Positions 24,155-33,587 are shown, counted from the stretch's first letter. The stretch is DNA of 64,000 nucleotides from JAMXLO01 sp963726125 (GCA_963726125.1 CAVSBG010000020.1:186001-250000); one strand, 5' to 3'. The notes: generated from the letters alone by a model not told the origin. Made by a program: numbers and translations.

Positions 24155-25525
24155 TCAGCCAACGATCGCCATGCTGGTGTAGACGAATGGCGGCGGCGCG
24201 TAATCCCCGGGGTCCAGGCTGAGCGGCAGGACGATCACATCGACGTCCGAGGTGCCCAAACCACGCAGGGCCGCAGTAACGTCAAAATGCGGCTCGGTGT
24301 CGGGGAACGCAGGCTGGCCTTGCCGCCGGCCGGCTGCATGAGCGCCGATGCTGATCGCCGACGCGCGATCGCCAGGTCTGGCGAGGGCGATCTCGACATT
24401 GAATGGCCGGTCACCTGGCTGCACGCCGGAGATGCGGAGCAAGCGGTCCGCTGGACGCGCATGTCGGGGCAATGACACTGTTTCGACGGTGAGCGGCGTC
24501 CGTGAAGCCATGCCCGCGGCCGTGACGATGGGTGGCGGGCCGTCGCGAAACACGTCGAGTTTGTCATACGTATAGCCGAGGCGCCGAGTATCCAGCGTGT
24601 CGGCAACGGATACCGTGATGACCGTCCCATCGAGCCAGGGGAATGGAAACCGCTGTTGCAGGAAAGCGCCGACCGATGGTTCGCTGGCGCGCCGCAATGG
24701 ATCGCTGCGCCAATTTTCCCACAACCGGTCGAGGTTCGCGTGGTGCGCGTAGAATAGCGGATCATTGGCGGCGGTTGACAATTGGGTCATATCGCCGAGC
24801 GATCCGTTGGTGGCCTCGCCGCCGACGTAGTTGTGGACCGCCGTGTGGGGAATGCCCTCAAGCCGGTTGCGACCATGCCATTGCCCGGGGTTCGGCTTGG
24901 CAATGCCACCGAACGTGCGGGGGATCTGCTCGGGCGCCCATGCCTGAAACGCTCGCACACCGAGAGCCGCGACACCGAGGCGCGCCAGATTGCTGTCGTG
25001 GAGCAGATGATCCACCTCGACCGAAGTCAGCGGGCGATCGGGCGTGTGGCGGGCCGCGCGCGCCAGTGGACTGGATGGGAGAGCAAAGGCCGCGGGGATT
25101 GTGCGATCGCTGCTCCAGTTCCAGTACGGCAGGGCCAGGGACTGGTCGCCGGAGATTGCCCGAAGCTTCCACTCGGTGACTGCCAGGAAGGCGCGATGCC
25201 ACGGAAGGAACCACCAGCAGCCGTGGACCTGCGTATCACCGTCGTTGGCGACAGCAGCGCACACGGCATAGTGCGCATCGATGTTTGCGCGCCAGCCTTT
25301 CGGATCATGCGGATCACGTTCGGAGCGCTGCTGCATCTCGCCGATGGCGGCCTCCAGGCCAGCAAGCACGTGCGGGGACTGAGCGAGTGACGCCGCGTCA
25401 CGCCGCACTGCCAGGCCGTTTGCCGGCGGAGACGCCGCAATCCCGACGGCCCCCGACGCGATGCCACCCAGCAATGGTCGGCGCCCTAGCATTGCGTCCC
25501 GCACCGCCTCCCTTTGGTCTGGCAA
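24155..25525 (-). CDS. Tyrosinase family copper oxidase, probable Tat export
   Basis: A 456-residue type-3 copper enzyme that would hydroxylate or oxidise phenols. CuA ligands are H85 (NIDAHYAVCA), H101 (QVHGCWW) and H110 (LPWHRAF); CuB ligands are H227 and H231 (IPHTAVHNY) and H261/H262 (FYAHHANLDRLWENW). The N-terminus LGRRPLLGGIASGAV looks like a Tat signal, with ATG 25492 as an alternative start. A C-terminal beta domain (about residues 300-456) follows. It is divergent from the transporter at 25553 and the two promoters share a very short gap. Confidence 0.92.
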   Translation of the reverse strand: MPDQREAVRDAMLGRRPLLGGIASGAVGIAASPPANGLAVRRDAASLAQSPHVLAGLEAAIGEMQQRSERDPHDPKGWRANIDAHYAVCAAVANDGDTQVHGCWWFLPWHRAFLAVTEWKLRAISGDQSLALPYWNWSSDRTIPAAFALPSSPLARAARHTPDRPLTSVEVDHLLHDSNLARLGVAALGVRAFQAWAPEQIPRTFGGIAKPNPGQWHGRNRLEGIPHTAVHNYVGGEATNGSLGDMTQLSTAANDPLFYAHHANLDRLWENWRSDPLRRASEPSVGAFLQQRFPFPWLDGTVITVSVADTLDTRRLGYTYDKLDVFRDGPPPIVTAAGMASRTPLTVETVSLPRHARPADRLLRISGVQPGDRPFNVEIALARPGDRASAISIGAHAAGRRQGQPAFPDTEPHFDVTAALRGLGTSDVDVIVLPLSLDPGDYAPPPFVYTSMAIVG

Positions 25526-25552
25526 TCCGTGGCAGCTACAACAGCCAGCATC

Positions 25553-26800
25553 ATGCCTGATCCTCGCCCCGACGCCATGTCACGGCTGATGCTGTTCTTT
25601 GCCATCGTATATACGGTGGAGGGTTTCTGCCAGGCGAAGGTGGGGGTCATTTGGCAGCCACTTACGCACTACCTGAAGGAGAGCCAAGGGTGGGACCCGG
25701 TGCAGATCGCCGCGTCTCTGGCGGTACTCGATGTGCCATGGGTGGTGAAGCCGCTCTACGGTATGGTCTCCGACTTCCTGCCGCTGTTCGGCTATCGCCG
25801 CCGCTCTTACCTGCTGCTCGCGAACGCCGGTGCGGTTGCCGCGTTCGTATGGGCGGCGCAGGCGCTCGCACCAGCGCCGATCATTTTCGCGCTGGTGCTG
25901 ACCTGTATCGCGATGGCGATCTCCAGCACGGTGTGTGGCGCGCTGCTGGTGGAAAACGGACAGCTGTATGGCGTGAGTGCGGCATTCATCAATCAGCAGT
26001 GGCTCTGGTTCAATGTTGCGGCGATGGCGGGATCGCTGCTCGGCGGTCTGCTGATCGAATATTTCTCAGCTGCTGGCGCATTACATGCGGCTGCGGCGTG
26101 CGCCGCCGTGGCGCCGATCGTGGTATTGGCAAGCAGCATCGCGCTGCTGCATGAACGGCGCGCCGGCATGGATGGCGCAGAATTCAGTCGTGCCCTGCGC
26201 GGCTTCCTCGACGCGTTCCGCTCGCGCACTCTCTGGCTGATCGGGGCCTTTCTGTTCTGCTACTATTTCAGCCCGGGCTTTGGCACGCCCCTCTACTTCC
26301 ACATGACCGATGAACTGCATTTCCCGCAGGGTTTCATCGGCGTTCTGGCATCCGTCAGTGCCGGAGGATGGATCGTCGGCGGGCTGCTCTACCGCTTCGT
26401 GCTGCGACGCATGCCGACGCGCGCGTTGCTCAAGCTCAGCATCCTGGCAGGCGTACTGGCGACGTTGGCGTATCTCGGCATGGTCGATGAACCGAGCGCG
26501 ATCACGGTGTATTTCCTCAACGGCGTCGCGGGCATGGTTGCCAACATCGCCACGTTGGCTCTCGCTGCCGAACATTGCCCACCGCGGTCCGAGGGCTTCG
26601 CGTTCGCAGCACTGATGTCGGTGATCAACTTGGCGACCGCGCTCGCCGATCCCATTGGGGCTTATATGTTCGAGCACTGGTTCAATCGCGGACTTGCGCC
26701 GCTGATTATTGTCTCGGCGGCGTTCACCGCGCTCATCTTTGTGCTGGTTCCGTTGCTTGATCGAGGGTTGACGGCGACCCGATCAGCGGAGGTGCGGTAG
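25553..26800 (+). CDS. MFS transporter, folate-biopterin (FBT/BT1) type
   Basis: A 415-residue inner-membrane protein with about 12 hydrophobic segments. The N-terminal part MLFFAIVYTVEGFCQAKVGV and VPWVVKPLYGMVSDFLPLFGYRRRSYL match the folate-biopterin transporter family (pteridine/folate uptake), with the R-R-S-Y-L turn after TM2. Starts at 25553 or 25577 are both possible. A hairpin follows the stop directly. Divergent from the tyrosinase gene; the pairing suggests export of a pigment pathway or pterin uptake, but this is inference. The substrate cannot be read from sequence. Confidence 0.85.
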   Translation: MPDPRPDAMSRLMLFFAIVYTVEGFCQAKVGVIWQPLTHYLKESQGWDPVQIAASLAVLDVPWVVKPLYGMVSDFLPLFGYRRRSYLLLANAGAVAAFVWAAQALAPAPIIFALVLTCIAMAISSTVCGALLVENGQLYGVSAAFINQQWLWFNVAAMAGSLLGGLLIEYFSAAGALHAAAACAAVAPIVVLASSIALLHERRAGMDGAEFSRALRGFLDAFRSRTLWLIGAFLFCYYFSPGFGTPLYFHMTDELHFPQGFIGVLASVSAGGWIVGGLLYRFVLRRMPTRALLKLSILAGVLATLAYLGMVDEPSAITVYFLNGVAGMVANIATLALAAEHCPPRSEGFAFAALMSVINLATALADPIGAYMFEHWFNRGLAPLIIVSAAFTALIFVLVPLLDRGLTATRSAEVR

Positions 26801-26801
26801 C

Positions 26802-26849
26802 AAAAAAAGAGCAGGCATGCGCTGGTCGGGGTAACCCGCATGCCTGCTC
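26802..26849 (-). terminator. Strong intrinsic terminator (minus strand)
   Basis: GAGCAGGCATGCG (26809-26821) pairs perfectly with CGCATGCCTGCTC (26837-26849), a 13-bp stem over a 15-base loop. On the minus strand it is followed by TTTTTTT (26808-26802), so it ends transcripts from the FHA gene; it also sits directly behind the plus-strand transporter stop and may serve it without a T-run. Confidence 0.85.
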
Positions 26850-27139
26850 CCGCAAACGCCATGTCGATCAGTGGGGACCGATGATACGAATTCGGGGAGG
26901 ACGTATATCGGACTGATCGACAAAGTGGCGCCGGCAGTTGTTATGCCACCAGTTGTTGTGGCCAAGGCGGCGATCACTGTCTCGCCGCACTCGGGATGTA
27001 GAGCGAGTCCGAAGCTCCTGCCACAGGAAGGACGGTCCGCCACTTCCCGGGGAAAAACCGCGGGGAAGCCCGCGATTTCTCCACCGAATTTGTCGGGGAA
27101 AATGGCGGACGCTTTACCCGGGGTTTTCTGTTTTGTTCG
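26850..27139 (-). other. Long 3' untranslated stretch of the FHA gene
   Basis: About 290 bases lie between the FHA gene stop and its terminator. No gene I trust lies here on either strand; the C/G-run content and short open frames look like non-coding sequence. Confidence 0.5.
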
Positions 27140-28465
27140 TCAAGACGCCTTGCTGCGTCGAGGCCGCAAGATCGCCACGTCGGCCAAGCCACTCGGCTTC
27201 CGCTGGGTGCTGTCAGCCTCCTCGAATGCCAGATCTCTCTGGTATTCACAGGTCAGTACATAGTTGCCGATGCGCAGCAAGGCTCCGTGCGACAGCGCGG
27301 CGGTCGCCGTCAGCCGCTTGTTGTCCAGGAACGTGCCGTTGGTCGAGTTCAGGTCTGTGACGCTCGCCTCGCCGTCAGCGACATCGATGCGACAATGGGT
27401 GCGGGAGACTTCCGCGCCTTCCAGTAGCAGGGTGCTGGGTGGCGCTCGGCCGATGGTCAGCGAACCGGCCGGGAGGGCGACGCGGCGCACCGAGGATTCC
27501 GGCTGGAGGATCACCAGATGATGCTGGGGTTGCGATCTCGCCTGGCGCAGCGCATTGGCCGACCGCAGGTTAAGCGTCGCCTGGACGTCGTGATCCGCAT
27601 CGGCGTCGGTCGAGCCGGCCGGCTGCAGTGCGGCAATGCTGCGAGCGATCTCCGGCAGCGCCGCCGCGGCGGCACCAAGCGCCCGATGGAATTCCGCGGC
27701 CACGGAATCGGAGAGTGCGACGCGGAGCGATTTGCCTGGCTGACGCTCCAACAGGCCAAGCGAGATCAGGTATGCGATGTGGTCGCGCGTCGTCTGGAAG
27801 TTCTGCCCGGTCAGGTTGAGCAGGCTGGCGGCCATCTGATCGGCCAGGACCCCCTGCTCGTTGCCGGCGAAGGTCGACAGGTCATAGCGGAGCTCCACCG
27901 CCATGTGCAGCAGCGTCCAGTGCGACAGCGAACTTAGGTGCCGGATCGCTTCGACCCGGCGCGCTCGCGAGAGGTTATTGGTATCGAAGATGCGGTCCAG
28001 AGCCGCGCGCCACGGTTCGCGGCATTTGTTGAGCGCCTGCAAGATGATGCTGCGTAGCTGCGGATCGAGTTTGCGCGGGGGTTGGATCCTGGTTGCGGGG
28101 TCCAGCGCGACGGCGGTGGCGGCAAGCTCCTTGCCGAATGCCAACAGATGGCGATCGAACAGCTCCAGCAGCGTTGGTGCGGGCACGATGACGGAGCGGG
28201 CCGATAGCGCCCCGTCCGGTGGATCGACCACACACAACCCCTGGTCGCGGATCTCCAGTATCCGTTCCTTGACGGTCGAATTGTCGAGCAGGAAGATCTG
28301 CTTGACCAGACCGTAGAGTTCGCCGACCGCCGCGCCTTCACGCCCTGCGGTGCAGAGATGCGTGACAATATGCCATTGCGCCCGCCGAAACAGGGAGGGG
28401 AAATGGGCATGCCAGATCGTCTGATACGCGGACAGGAACCGAACAACTTCGCGCTCTGCCTGCAT
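27140..28465 (-). CDS. FHA-domain protein with N-terminal winged-helix regions
   Basis: A 441-residue protein. The C-terminal FHA domain (about residues 325-405) has the binding loops GRAPPSTLLL, EVSRTHCRI and LNSTNGTFLD, so it should bind phosphothreonine peptides. The N-terminal 300 residues look helical with two winged-helix/MarR-like parts (AQWHIVTHL...KERILEI and QTTRDHIAYLISLGLLERQ), which suggests a DNA-binding or dimerising regulator. ATG 28465 has GGAG six bases ahead; a GTG at 28477 is an alternative. No kinase is adjacent. The architecture is unusual. Confidence 0.82.
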   Translation of the reverse strand: MQAEREVVRFLSAYQTIWHAHFPSLFRRAQWHIVTHLCTAGREGAAVGELYGLVKQIFLLDNSTVKERILEIRDQGLCVVDPPDGALSARSVIVPAPTLLELFDRHLLAFGKELAATAVALDPATRIQPPRKLDPQLRSIILQALNKCREPWRAALDRIFDTNNLSRARRVEAIRHLSSLSHWTLLHMAVELRYDLSTFAGNEQGVLADQMAASLLNLTGQNFQTTRDHIAYLISLGLLERQPGKSLRVALSDSVAAEFHRALGAAAAALPEIARSIAALQPAGSTDADADHDVQATLNLRSANALRQARSQPQHHLVILQPESSVRRVALPAGSLTIGRAPPSTLLLEGAEVSRTHCRIDVADGEASVTDLNSTNGTFLDNKRLTATAALSHGALLRIGNYVLTCEYQRDLAFEEADSTQRKPSGLADVAILRPRRSKAS

Positions 28466-28587
28466 TGCCTGCTCCACGGGCTCCTCGGCTTTCCTTATCA
28501 GCCTAGACTACCGCTGGGGCCAACGCAAAATCTGTGAAGTGCGTCAACGATTTACGCGGTTTGATGCACCCCCCGACCGGATCGGGC

Positions 28588-29367
28588 TTACCGCTTCACC
28601 ACCAGCCCCTGTCCCGTCGGCAATTCCAAAACGGCGAGCGAACGTTGTCGCAGGAAGGTGTCCGCCGCGTCCTTCTGTGCGCGGTACCCTGTCCAACCGT
28701 AGTCATCGAACACGATCATGCCGCCGGGACTGATCCGGTCGAACAACATCTGCAACGCGCCCAGTTCCGCCTCTGCATTGTTCATGTCCACATGCAGGAA
28801 CGCGATTCGCCGCGGCGTCGTATCGGACAATGCTTGCGGCACCTTCCCGCGGATGACCGACACATTGTCCAATGCGCTGAACCGAAGCTGGACACGCTCG
28901 AAGAGGTCGGGTGCGTGGGCTGCCAGTCGCTTGCCTTCGCCGTCACCCCCGGTCGGGTCAAACAGGTCATACAGATAGCAGTGCCGTCCTGGCAGCCCGG
29001 CGAGATAGCGCAATACGACTGCCATCGAATAACCTCGGTAGCAGCCGCATTCGACGTAATCACCCGCCACCCCAAGGCAGCTTTCCGCAGCCCAGCACAG
29101 TGTGTGCGTCCGCCAGATGATCGACAACTCGTCATGTGCCGGGTGCTCTGAATTGACGGCTGCGATGAAGCGTGGCTCGGTGAGGAAACCGTGCGTGTGG
29201 CCGAATGTGATGAGATTATCGGCAATGAACCAGGGACTCTCCGGCTCCCCGACACCGATCGCATTGGCCACCAGTGTCTGAAGCGCCGCGACAGTGTCCG
29301 GCATCTGCTGCAGGCCGTAGAATATACTCGGAATACGAAGCGCGGATGCAATGGTCTTATCGGACAT
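28588..29367 (-). CDS. TylF/MycF-like class I methyltransferase
   Basis: A 259-residue SAM-dependent methyltransferase of the macrocin O-methyltransferase (TylF) family. The SAM motif is DYVECGCYRGYSMAVVLRYL, the acidic loop LYDLFDPTGGDGEG follows, and LHVDMNNAEAELGAL and GMIVFDDYGW supply metal-binding aspartates of the Mg2+-dependent type. Cytoplasmic; acts on sugars or phenols in known members. It stands alone between the FHA gene and a divergent LLM oxidoreductase. Substrate unknown. Confidence 0.88.
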   Translation of the reverse strand: MSDKTIASALRIPSIFYGLQQMPDTVAALQTLVANAIGVGEPESPWFIADNLITFGHTHGFLTEPRFIAAVNSEHPAHDELSIIWRTHTLCWAAESCLGVAGDYVECGCYRGYSMAVVLRYLAGLPGRHCYLYDLFDPTGGDGEGKRLAAHAPDLFERVQLRFSALDNVSVIRGKVPQALSDTTPRRIAFLHVDMNNAEAELGALQMLFDRISPGGMIVFDDYGWTGYRAQKDAADTFLRQRSLAVLELPTGQGLVVKR

Positions 29368-29558
29368 TGCTGGACCTCAAAAATGACGACGGCGACAAAC
29401 TGGCCTCTGACAGTGAACAAGTGCTGAATGTGGACCAGAACAGCCTGGTGAGGGGGAACGCTATGGGCGGCCGGGTTTCTCCGGCGGTCTTGTTTCTAAC
29501 GGACCAGCATGCGCAGGATGTCGCCCGACTTCGCCGGCAGTGACACAGGAGAGTGACC

Positions 29559-30416
29559 ATGCATTTCGGCGCTTCAATGTTCTTCACCGACTACTCCATG
29601 ACATCCGGAGAGCTTGCCCAGGCCCTGGAGGCACGCGGCTTCGAATCAGTCTGGGCGCCTGAGCATTCCCACATCCCGACCTCACGCCGCACGCCGTATC
29701 CCGGCGGCGGCGATCTGCCCAAGGCGTACTACGACGTGATGGATCCGTTCGTCACTCTGACCGCGGCGGCGATGGCGACCAAGACCTTGAAGGTCGGCAC
29801 CGGCGTCTGCCTGGTGAACCAGCGCGACACGATCCAGACCGCTAAGCTGGTGGCCTCGATCGATCAGGTTTCCGGCGGGCGGTTCCTGTTCGGTATCGGC
29901 GTTGGGTGGAATGCCGAGGAGATGGAGGATCATGGCACCGACTTCACCTCTCGCGCCAAGCTGGTGCGCGAGCGGGTTGAGGCGATGAAGCTGATCTGGA
30001 CCAAATCGAAGGCGGAATATCATGGCGAACTGGTCAATTTCCCCGAGATGATGACGTGGCCGAAGCCCGTGCAGAAGCCACACCCGCCGGTGATCGTTGG
30101 CGGCGCGTATCCGCAGGCGGCGCGCCGAGCGGTGCGGTATGGAGAGGGCTGGATTCCGCTGGCCGGCCGCCCCAATCAGTACGGCGACGTGTTCGACTAT
30201 GTCCCGAAGTTTCGCGCGATGCTGAAGGAGGCTGGGCGCACCGAGGATTCATGCCCGATCACGTTGTTCAACGTGCAGGAGGACGCGGACCTGCTGAAGC
30301 GGTATCGCGATCTTGGGGCGGTGCGCGTCAGTGTCAGCCTGGCGGCGGACAAGGCGGACGCCACGCTGCCGATACTGGACCGCTGGGCGAAGCTGATCCA
30401 ACAGGTGAACGGCTGA
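29559..30416 (+). CDS. F420-type LLM-class oxidoreductase (TIGR03619 family), copy 1
   Basis: A 285-residue luciferase-like monooxygenase-fold protein. It begins MHFGASMFFTDYSM and has WAPEHSHIP, a GTGVCLVNQRDTIQTAK core, GIGVGWNAEEMEDHGTDF and HPPVIVGGAYPQAARR. The family normally uses F420 or FMN. ATG 29559 follows AGGAGAG. It is a close paralogue of the gene at 40183-41037; I judge them more than half identical by eye. It lies between the divergent TylF gene and the convergent opine-oxidase operon. Substrate unknown. Confidence 0.9.
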   Translation: MHFGASMFFTDYSMTSGELAQALEARGFESVWAPEHSHIPTSRRTPYPGGGDLPKAYYDVMDPFVTLTAAAMATKTLKVGTGVCLVNQRDTIQTAKLVASIDQVSGGRFLFGIGVGWNAEEMEDHGTDFTSRAKLVRERVEAMKLIWTKSKAEYHGELVNFPEMMTWPKPVQKPHPPVIVGGAYPQAARRAVRYGEGWIPLAGRPNQYGDVFDYVPKFRAMLKEAGRTEDSCPITLFNVQEDADLLKRYRDLGAVRVSVSLAADKADATLPILDRWAKLIQQVNG

Positions 30417-30475
30417 CGGCTATTGCCGGCTTGGCGTTCCTTGGCTTCGAAGCGGAGTTGCGGGGCGCGTTGAGG

Positions 30476-31873
30476 TCAGTTGGTTTCCGCTGAAAGCAGT
30501 TCGCCGACGGTGATCGGCTTCAGCGGTGGACGGATGCGATAGTATCCAACCTCAGCGGGATCGACGTTGCGTGCCTCGGCGATCAATTCGGTGACCACCG
30601 GACCGCAGAGCCGACCTTGGCACGGGCCCATTCCTGCACGGAGGAACGCCTTCGCCTGATTCGGGCCGAGACATCCCTGCCGCACCACATTGCGTACCGC
30701 GCCGGCCGCGATTTCCTCACAGCGGCACACGGTGACATCGTCCGCCGGACGCAGGATCTCGTCGGGCGGTGCGTAGAGCACATCCAGAAACTGCCGGGCA
30801 GCGATGTGCGCCTGCCATTGGCGCCGGTCGTCGATTGCCAGTGCGTCGCGTCGCGCGGGATCGAGGCGCCCGAGCCGGCGCAGCACCTCGAGCGCGGCAA
30901 GACGTCCGGCGTTCTCGGCTGCGCGCGCACCGCCGATGGCGCCGGAGTCGCCAGCGATCAGCACACCATCCACCGACGAGTTGCCCCAGGTGTCGAGCGT
31001 CGGCGTGAAACAGCGCTGCGCAGCATTCCAGGTGAACGCGCAGCCGATCGAGCGCGCCATCTGCTGCGCGGGAATAACGCCCTCATGCAGTGCGACGAGC
31101 GATGTGGCGAGACGATGTTCGGTACCGCCACTGCGGAATGCAATGCCGGTTACCGCATCGGTACCTTCGATGCGGATCCCGCTGACACGGCGATAGCGCG
31201 GCACGCCGCTTCGGCGCAACGCCGCGATCATCGCCAATCCCTTGTGAAGATAGTCCCTGCCGTCTTGCGTTGACGCCGTGCTTGGGAGGTGCTGCATCGC
31301 GCGCCATTGGTTCGAGCGGGATGTCGTGTCGAGCACGGCGGTGGGGCGAGCGCCAGCGGCGAGACATTGCTGCACAAGCAGGTACAACAAAGGACCTGAG
31401 CCTGCCACCACGAACGATTGGTCAGGCACTGCGGCGGAGGACTTCAGCATGATCTGAACTGCGCCCGCGGTCATCACACCGGGAAGCGTCCAGCCAGGTA
31501 CAGGCACGGGGCGTTCCATCGCGCCGGTTGCAACGATCACGGCCTCGGCGCGAATTTGGTGCGAGCGGGCATTTTCGCTGAACCAGACGTTGCGCTGCGG
31601 TGTCACCTGCCAGACCATGCTGCCTGGGTGAAACGCTGCTCCGCTGGCTCGGAAACGATCCACGAGCGTGGCACCATGACGGTACTCCTCGCCCAGCGCG
31701 GTAAGCAGCACCGGTTGCGTCGATGCACGCTCGATGCCGCGATAGATCTGACCGCCTGGCGCCGGCTGCTCATCCAACAGCACCACGCGTGTCTGCTGCT
31801 GCGCCAACAGGGTTGCGGCAGCAAGGCCGGCCGGCCCCGCACCGATCACCACGACATCCCATGCGTCGTTCAC
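30476..31873 (-). CDS. Opine-oxidase-like dehydrogenase, subunit A (FAD, BFD-type [2Fe-2S])
   Basis: A 465-residue flavoprotein of the OoxA/HcnB/LhpE kind, subunit of a membrane-linked heterotrimer that oxidises amino-acid-like substrates. FAD motif WDVVVIGAGPAGLAAAT at the N-terminus, a second Rossmann segment SFVVAGSGPLLYLL, and a C-terminal cysteine cluster (VCRCEEI ... GCLGPNQAK ... MGPCQGRLCGP). The start is GTG 31873, overlapping the TGA of the small ferredoxin subunit (GTGA). The last gene of a three-gene operon. Substrate could be an opine, D-hydroxyproline or sarcosine; not decided by sequence. Confidence 0.9.
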   Translation of the reverse strand: MNDAWDVVVIGAGPAGLAAATLLAQQQTRVVLLDEQPAPGGQIYRGIERASTQPVLLTALGEEYRHGATLVDRFRASGAAFHPGSMVWQVTPQRNVWFSENARSHQIRAEAVIVATGAMERPVPVPGWTLPGVMTAGAVQIMLKSSAAVPDQSFVVAGSGPLLYLLVQQCLAAGARPTAVLDTTSRSNQWRAMQHLPSTASTQDGRDYLHKGLAMIAALRRSGVPRYRRVSGIRIEGTDAVTGIAFRSGGTEHRLATSLVALHEGVIPAQQMARSIGCAFTWNAAQRCFTPTLDTWGNSSVDGVLIAGDSGAIGGARAAENAGRLAALEVLRRLGRLDPARRDALAIDDRRQWQAHIAARQFLDVLYAPPDEILRPADDVTVCRCEEIAAGAVRNVVRQGCLGPNQAKAFLRAGMGPCQGRLCGPVVTELIAEARNVDPAEVGYYRIRPPLKPITVGELLSAETN

Positions 31874-32160
31874 GACACGCCTCGCGCGCCACGCTGGCGG
31901 CGCACCCGCATGCCTTCGGCAATCGGGGTGAGGCACGCTTGGCGATTACCGATCCCATCGATCTCTATGAGACAATCGAAGCAGACGCCCATCATGCAGT
32001 AAGGCGCACGCGGTGCGCCGGAAACAGGCGTCGCGCGCAGATCTGTTACGCCAGCGGAGAGCAGTGCCGCGGCGACAGAGTCGCCAGACCGTCCCTCTAA
32101 ATCGCGGCCTTCATAACTGAAGCGGACAACAGAGGTTGTCGTGTCAAGCCGCCGGAACAT
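31870..32160 (-). CDS. Opine-oxidase-like dehydrogenase, small [2Fe-2S] subunit
   Basis: A 96-residue ferredoxin-like subunit (OoxC/HcnA kind). Cysteines at APYCMMGVCFDCLIEIDG and RQACLT are the plant-type [2Fe-2S] ligands (C-x4-C-x2-C...C). ATG 32160 lies inside the 3' end of the upstream FAD gene (17 nt overlap), and its TGA overlaps the GTG of the next gene. So the three genes are translationally coupled and make one complex. Confidence 0.88.
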   Translation of the reverse strand: MFRRLDTTTSVVRFSYEGRDLEGRSGDSVAAALLSAGVTDLRATPVSGAPRAPYCMMGVCFDCLIEIDGIGNRQACLTPIAEGMRVRRQRGARGVS

Positions 32161-33247
32161 TGAACCGGTCGCTGTTGAAGGACGCGAAGCGCTCAGGCAA
32201 GTCGCCATTCAGGATCGCCGGCGCAAGCGCCAGCGCATGTGCACCAGCGAGCGTGACGCCGCTGTGGCAGGTGGCCGCGAACGCTCCGGGGAAACGCGTC
32301 GATTGCTCATAGATTGGAAATCCGTCGGGCGACATGACCCGTAAAGCCGCCCACACACGCACGATCGACGCCTCCTTCAGCGTTGGAAATACCGCGACAT
32401 TGCGGGTGGCGATGTCTTGCAGGACCGGCACACCGATCGAGATGTCGAAGCCGGCATCCTCCTGCGAGTCACCCATCATCACGGAGCCTTCCACTGTCTG
32501 GCGCAACGTGTGGCAGGTGTAGTCAAGGAACGGTCGCAGCCGCTCGGTGACGATGATCTGGCCGCGTAACGGCGTCACCGGCATGTTCAGTCCCACCATC
32601 GGCGCCAGATCGCGGCTACCGAGGCCGGCGGCGATCACCAGCTTCGCGGCGGTGAAGCGTTCGGCGCCCACGCGGACCGTGAAGTTGTTCGGCGCGGCCT
32701 CGATGGCGTCGACTGTGCGTCCCGGCAGATATGCGCCACCAAGCTGCAACAACGCTGCGTGCAGCGAACGCAACAAATAGAGCGGATGCGCTTCGCCATC
32801 GATCGGACAGAACGATGCGCCGACCACGCGATCGCCGAGGCCTGGCACCATCGCGTGGACCTCGGTGCGGTCCAACATGCGCGTTCCGATGTCGCCGCTC
32901 TCGTTGTGCATGCGATGCAGGAGCGCGGACCGCTCCTCGAATTCGGCGTCGCTGAGGCAGAACGCGAGGCCGCCGCGTTGCTGGAGCGCTACATCGGTGC
33001 CGGTTGAAGTCGCCATCGCACTGGCCAGCTCCGGCCAAAGCTCGGCCGAGGTGCGCGTCCAATGCGCGTAGGCTGGCATGCCGGCACCCTTGCTCTGCAC
33101 CCATACGAGGCCAAAGTTGCCACGCGCGGCACGGAATGCGACGTCGCCCTGGTCGAGCAAGGCAACCGACGCGCCCTTCGCCGCGGCGCCCCAGGCGATG
33201 GCGCCGCCTACCAGGCCGCCTCCGATGACAATCAGGTCGTAAGCCAT
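32144..33247 (-). CDS. Opine-oxidase-like dehydrogenase, subunit B (DAO family FAD oxidase)
   Basis: A 367-residue D-amino-acid-oxidase-type flavoprotein (OoxB/HcnC/sarcosine oxidase beta-like). It starts MAYDLIVIGGGLVGGAIAWGAA (ATG 33247), has GNFGLVWVQSKGAGMPAY in the FAD region, a central LVIAAGLGSRDLAPMVG, and TPLRGQIIVTERL near the substrate domain. It is the first gene of the operon B-C-A, and the catalytic subunit for amine oxidation by analogy. Divergent from the small gene at 33346. Confidence 0.9.
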   Translation of the reverse strand: MAYDLIVIGGGLVGGAIAWGAAAKGASVALLDQGDVAFRAARGNFGLVWVQSKGAGMPAYAHWTRTSAELWPELASAMATSTGTDVALQQRGGLAFCLSDAEFEERSALLHRMHNESGDIGTRMLDRTEVHAMVPGLGDRVVGASFCPIDGEAHPLYLLRSLHAALLQLGGAYLPGRTVDAIEAAPNNFTVRVGAERFTAAKLVIAAGLGSRDLAPMVGLNMPVTPLRGQIIVTERLRPFLDYTCHTLRQTVEGSVMMGDSQEDAGFDISIGVPVLQDIATRNVAVFPTLKEASIVRVWAALRVMSPDGFPIYEQSTRFPGAFAATCHSGVTLAGAHALALAPAILNGDLPERFASFNSDRFNVPAA

Positions 33248-33345
33248 GAGTGCAGGCTGGCACCGGCGTAACGGCTCAGTCAAACCGGGTGGACCGGCGC
33301 ACGTGCCCAGCATACGGTGGGGGCCGTTCCGTCGGGGAGATTCGC

Positions 33346-33570
33346 ATGTCCGAAACGGTCGATGCGCTGCTGTGCGACCTGCTCCGCTGGCTGGCGCAGG
33401 GTGCTCAACCCTATGGCGACGTGATGGATGCGTGGCGCACGTCCTGCCCTCGGCTGCCGGTATGGGAGGATGCGACCGACCGTGGCTTTATCGAGCAGGT
33501 GCGGATGGAGCGCTGCGCCATGGTGCGCATTACGCCCGCTGGCCTCGCCTTCCTGGCACGGCAGCGCTGA
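33346..33570 (+). CDS. Small conserved hypothetical protein
   Basis: A 74-residue protein starting at ATG 33346 with GGGGAG ahead. It has TVDALLCDLLRWLAQGAQPY, VMDAWRTSCPRLPVWEDA and ends MVRITPAGLAFLARQR. It has the look of a short winged-helix-like protein seen beside metabolic genes in Rhodospirillales (recollection). Function unknown. Convergent with the GST gene, 17 nt apart. Confidence 0.7.
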   Translation: MSETVDALLCDLLRWLAQGAQPYGDVMDAWRTSCPRLPVWEDATDRGFIEQVRMERCAMVRITPAGLAFLARQR

Positions 33571-33587
33571 CGGTTGTCGCTCCTGAA

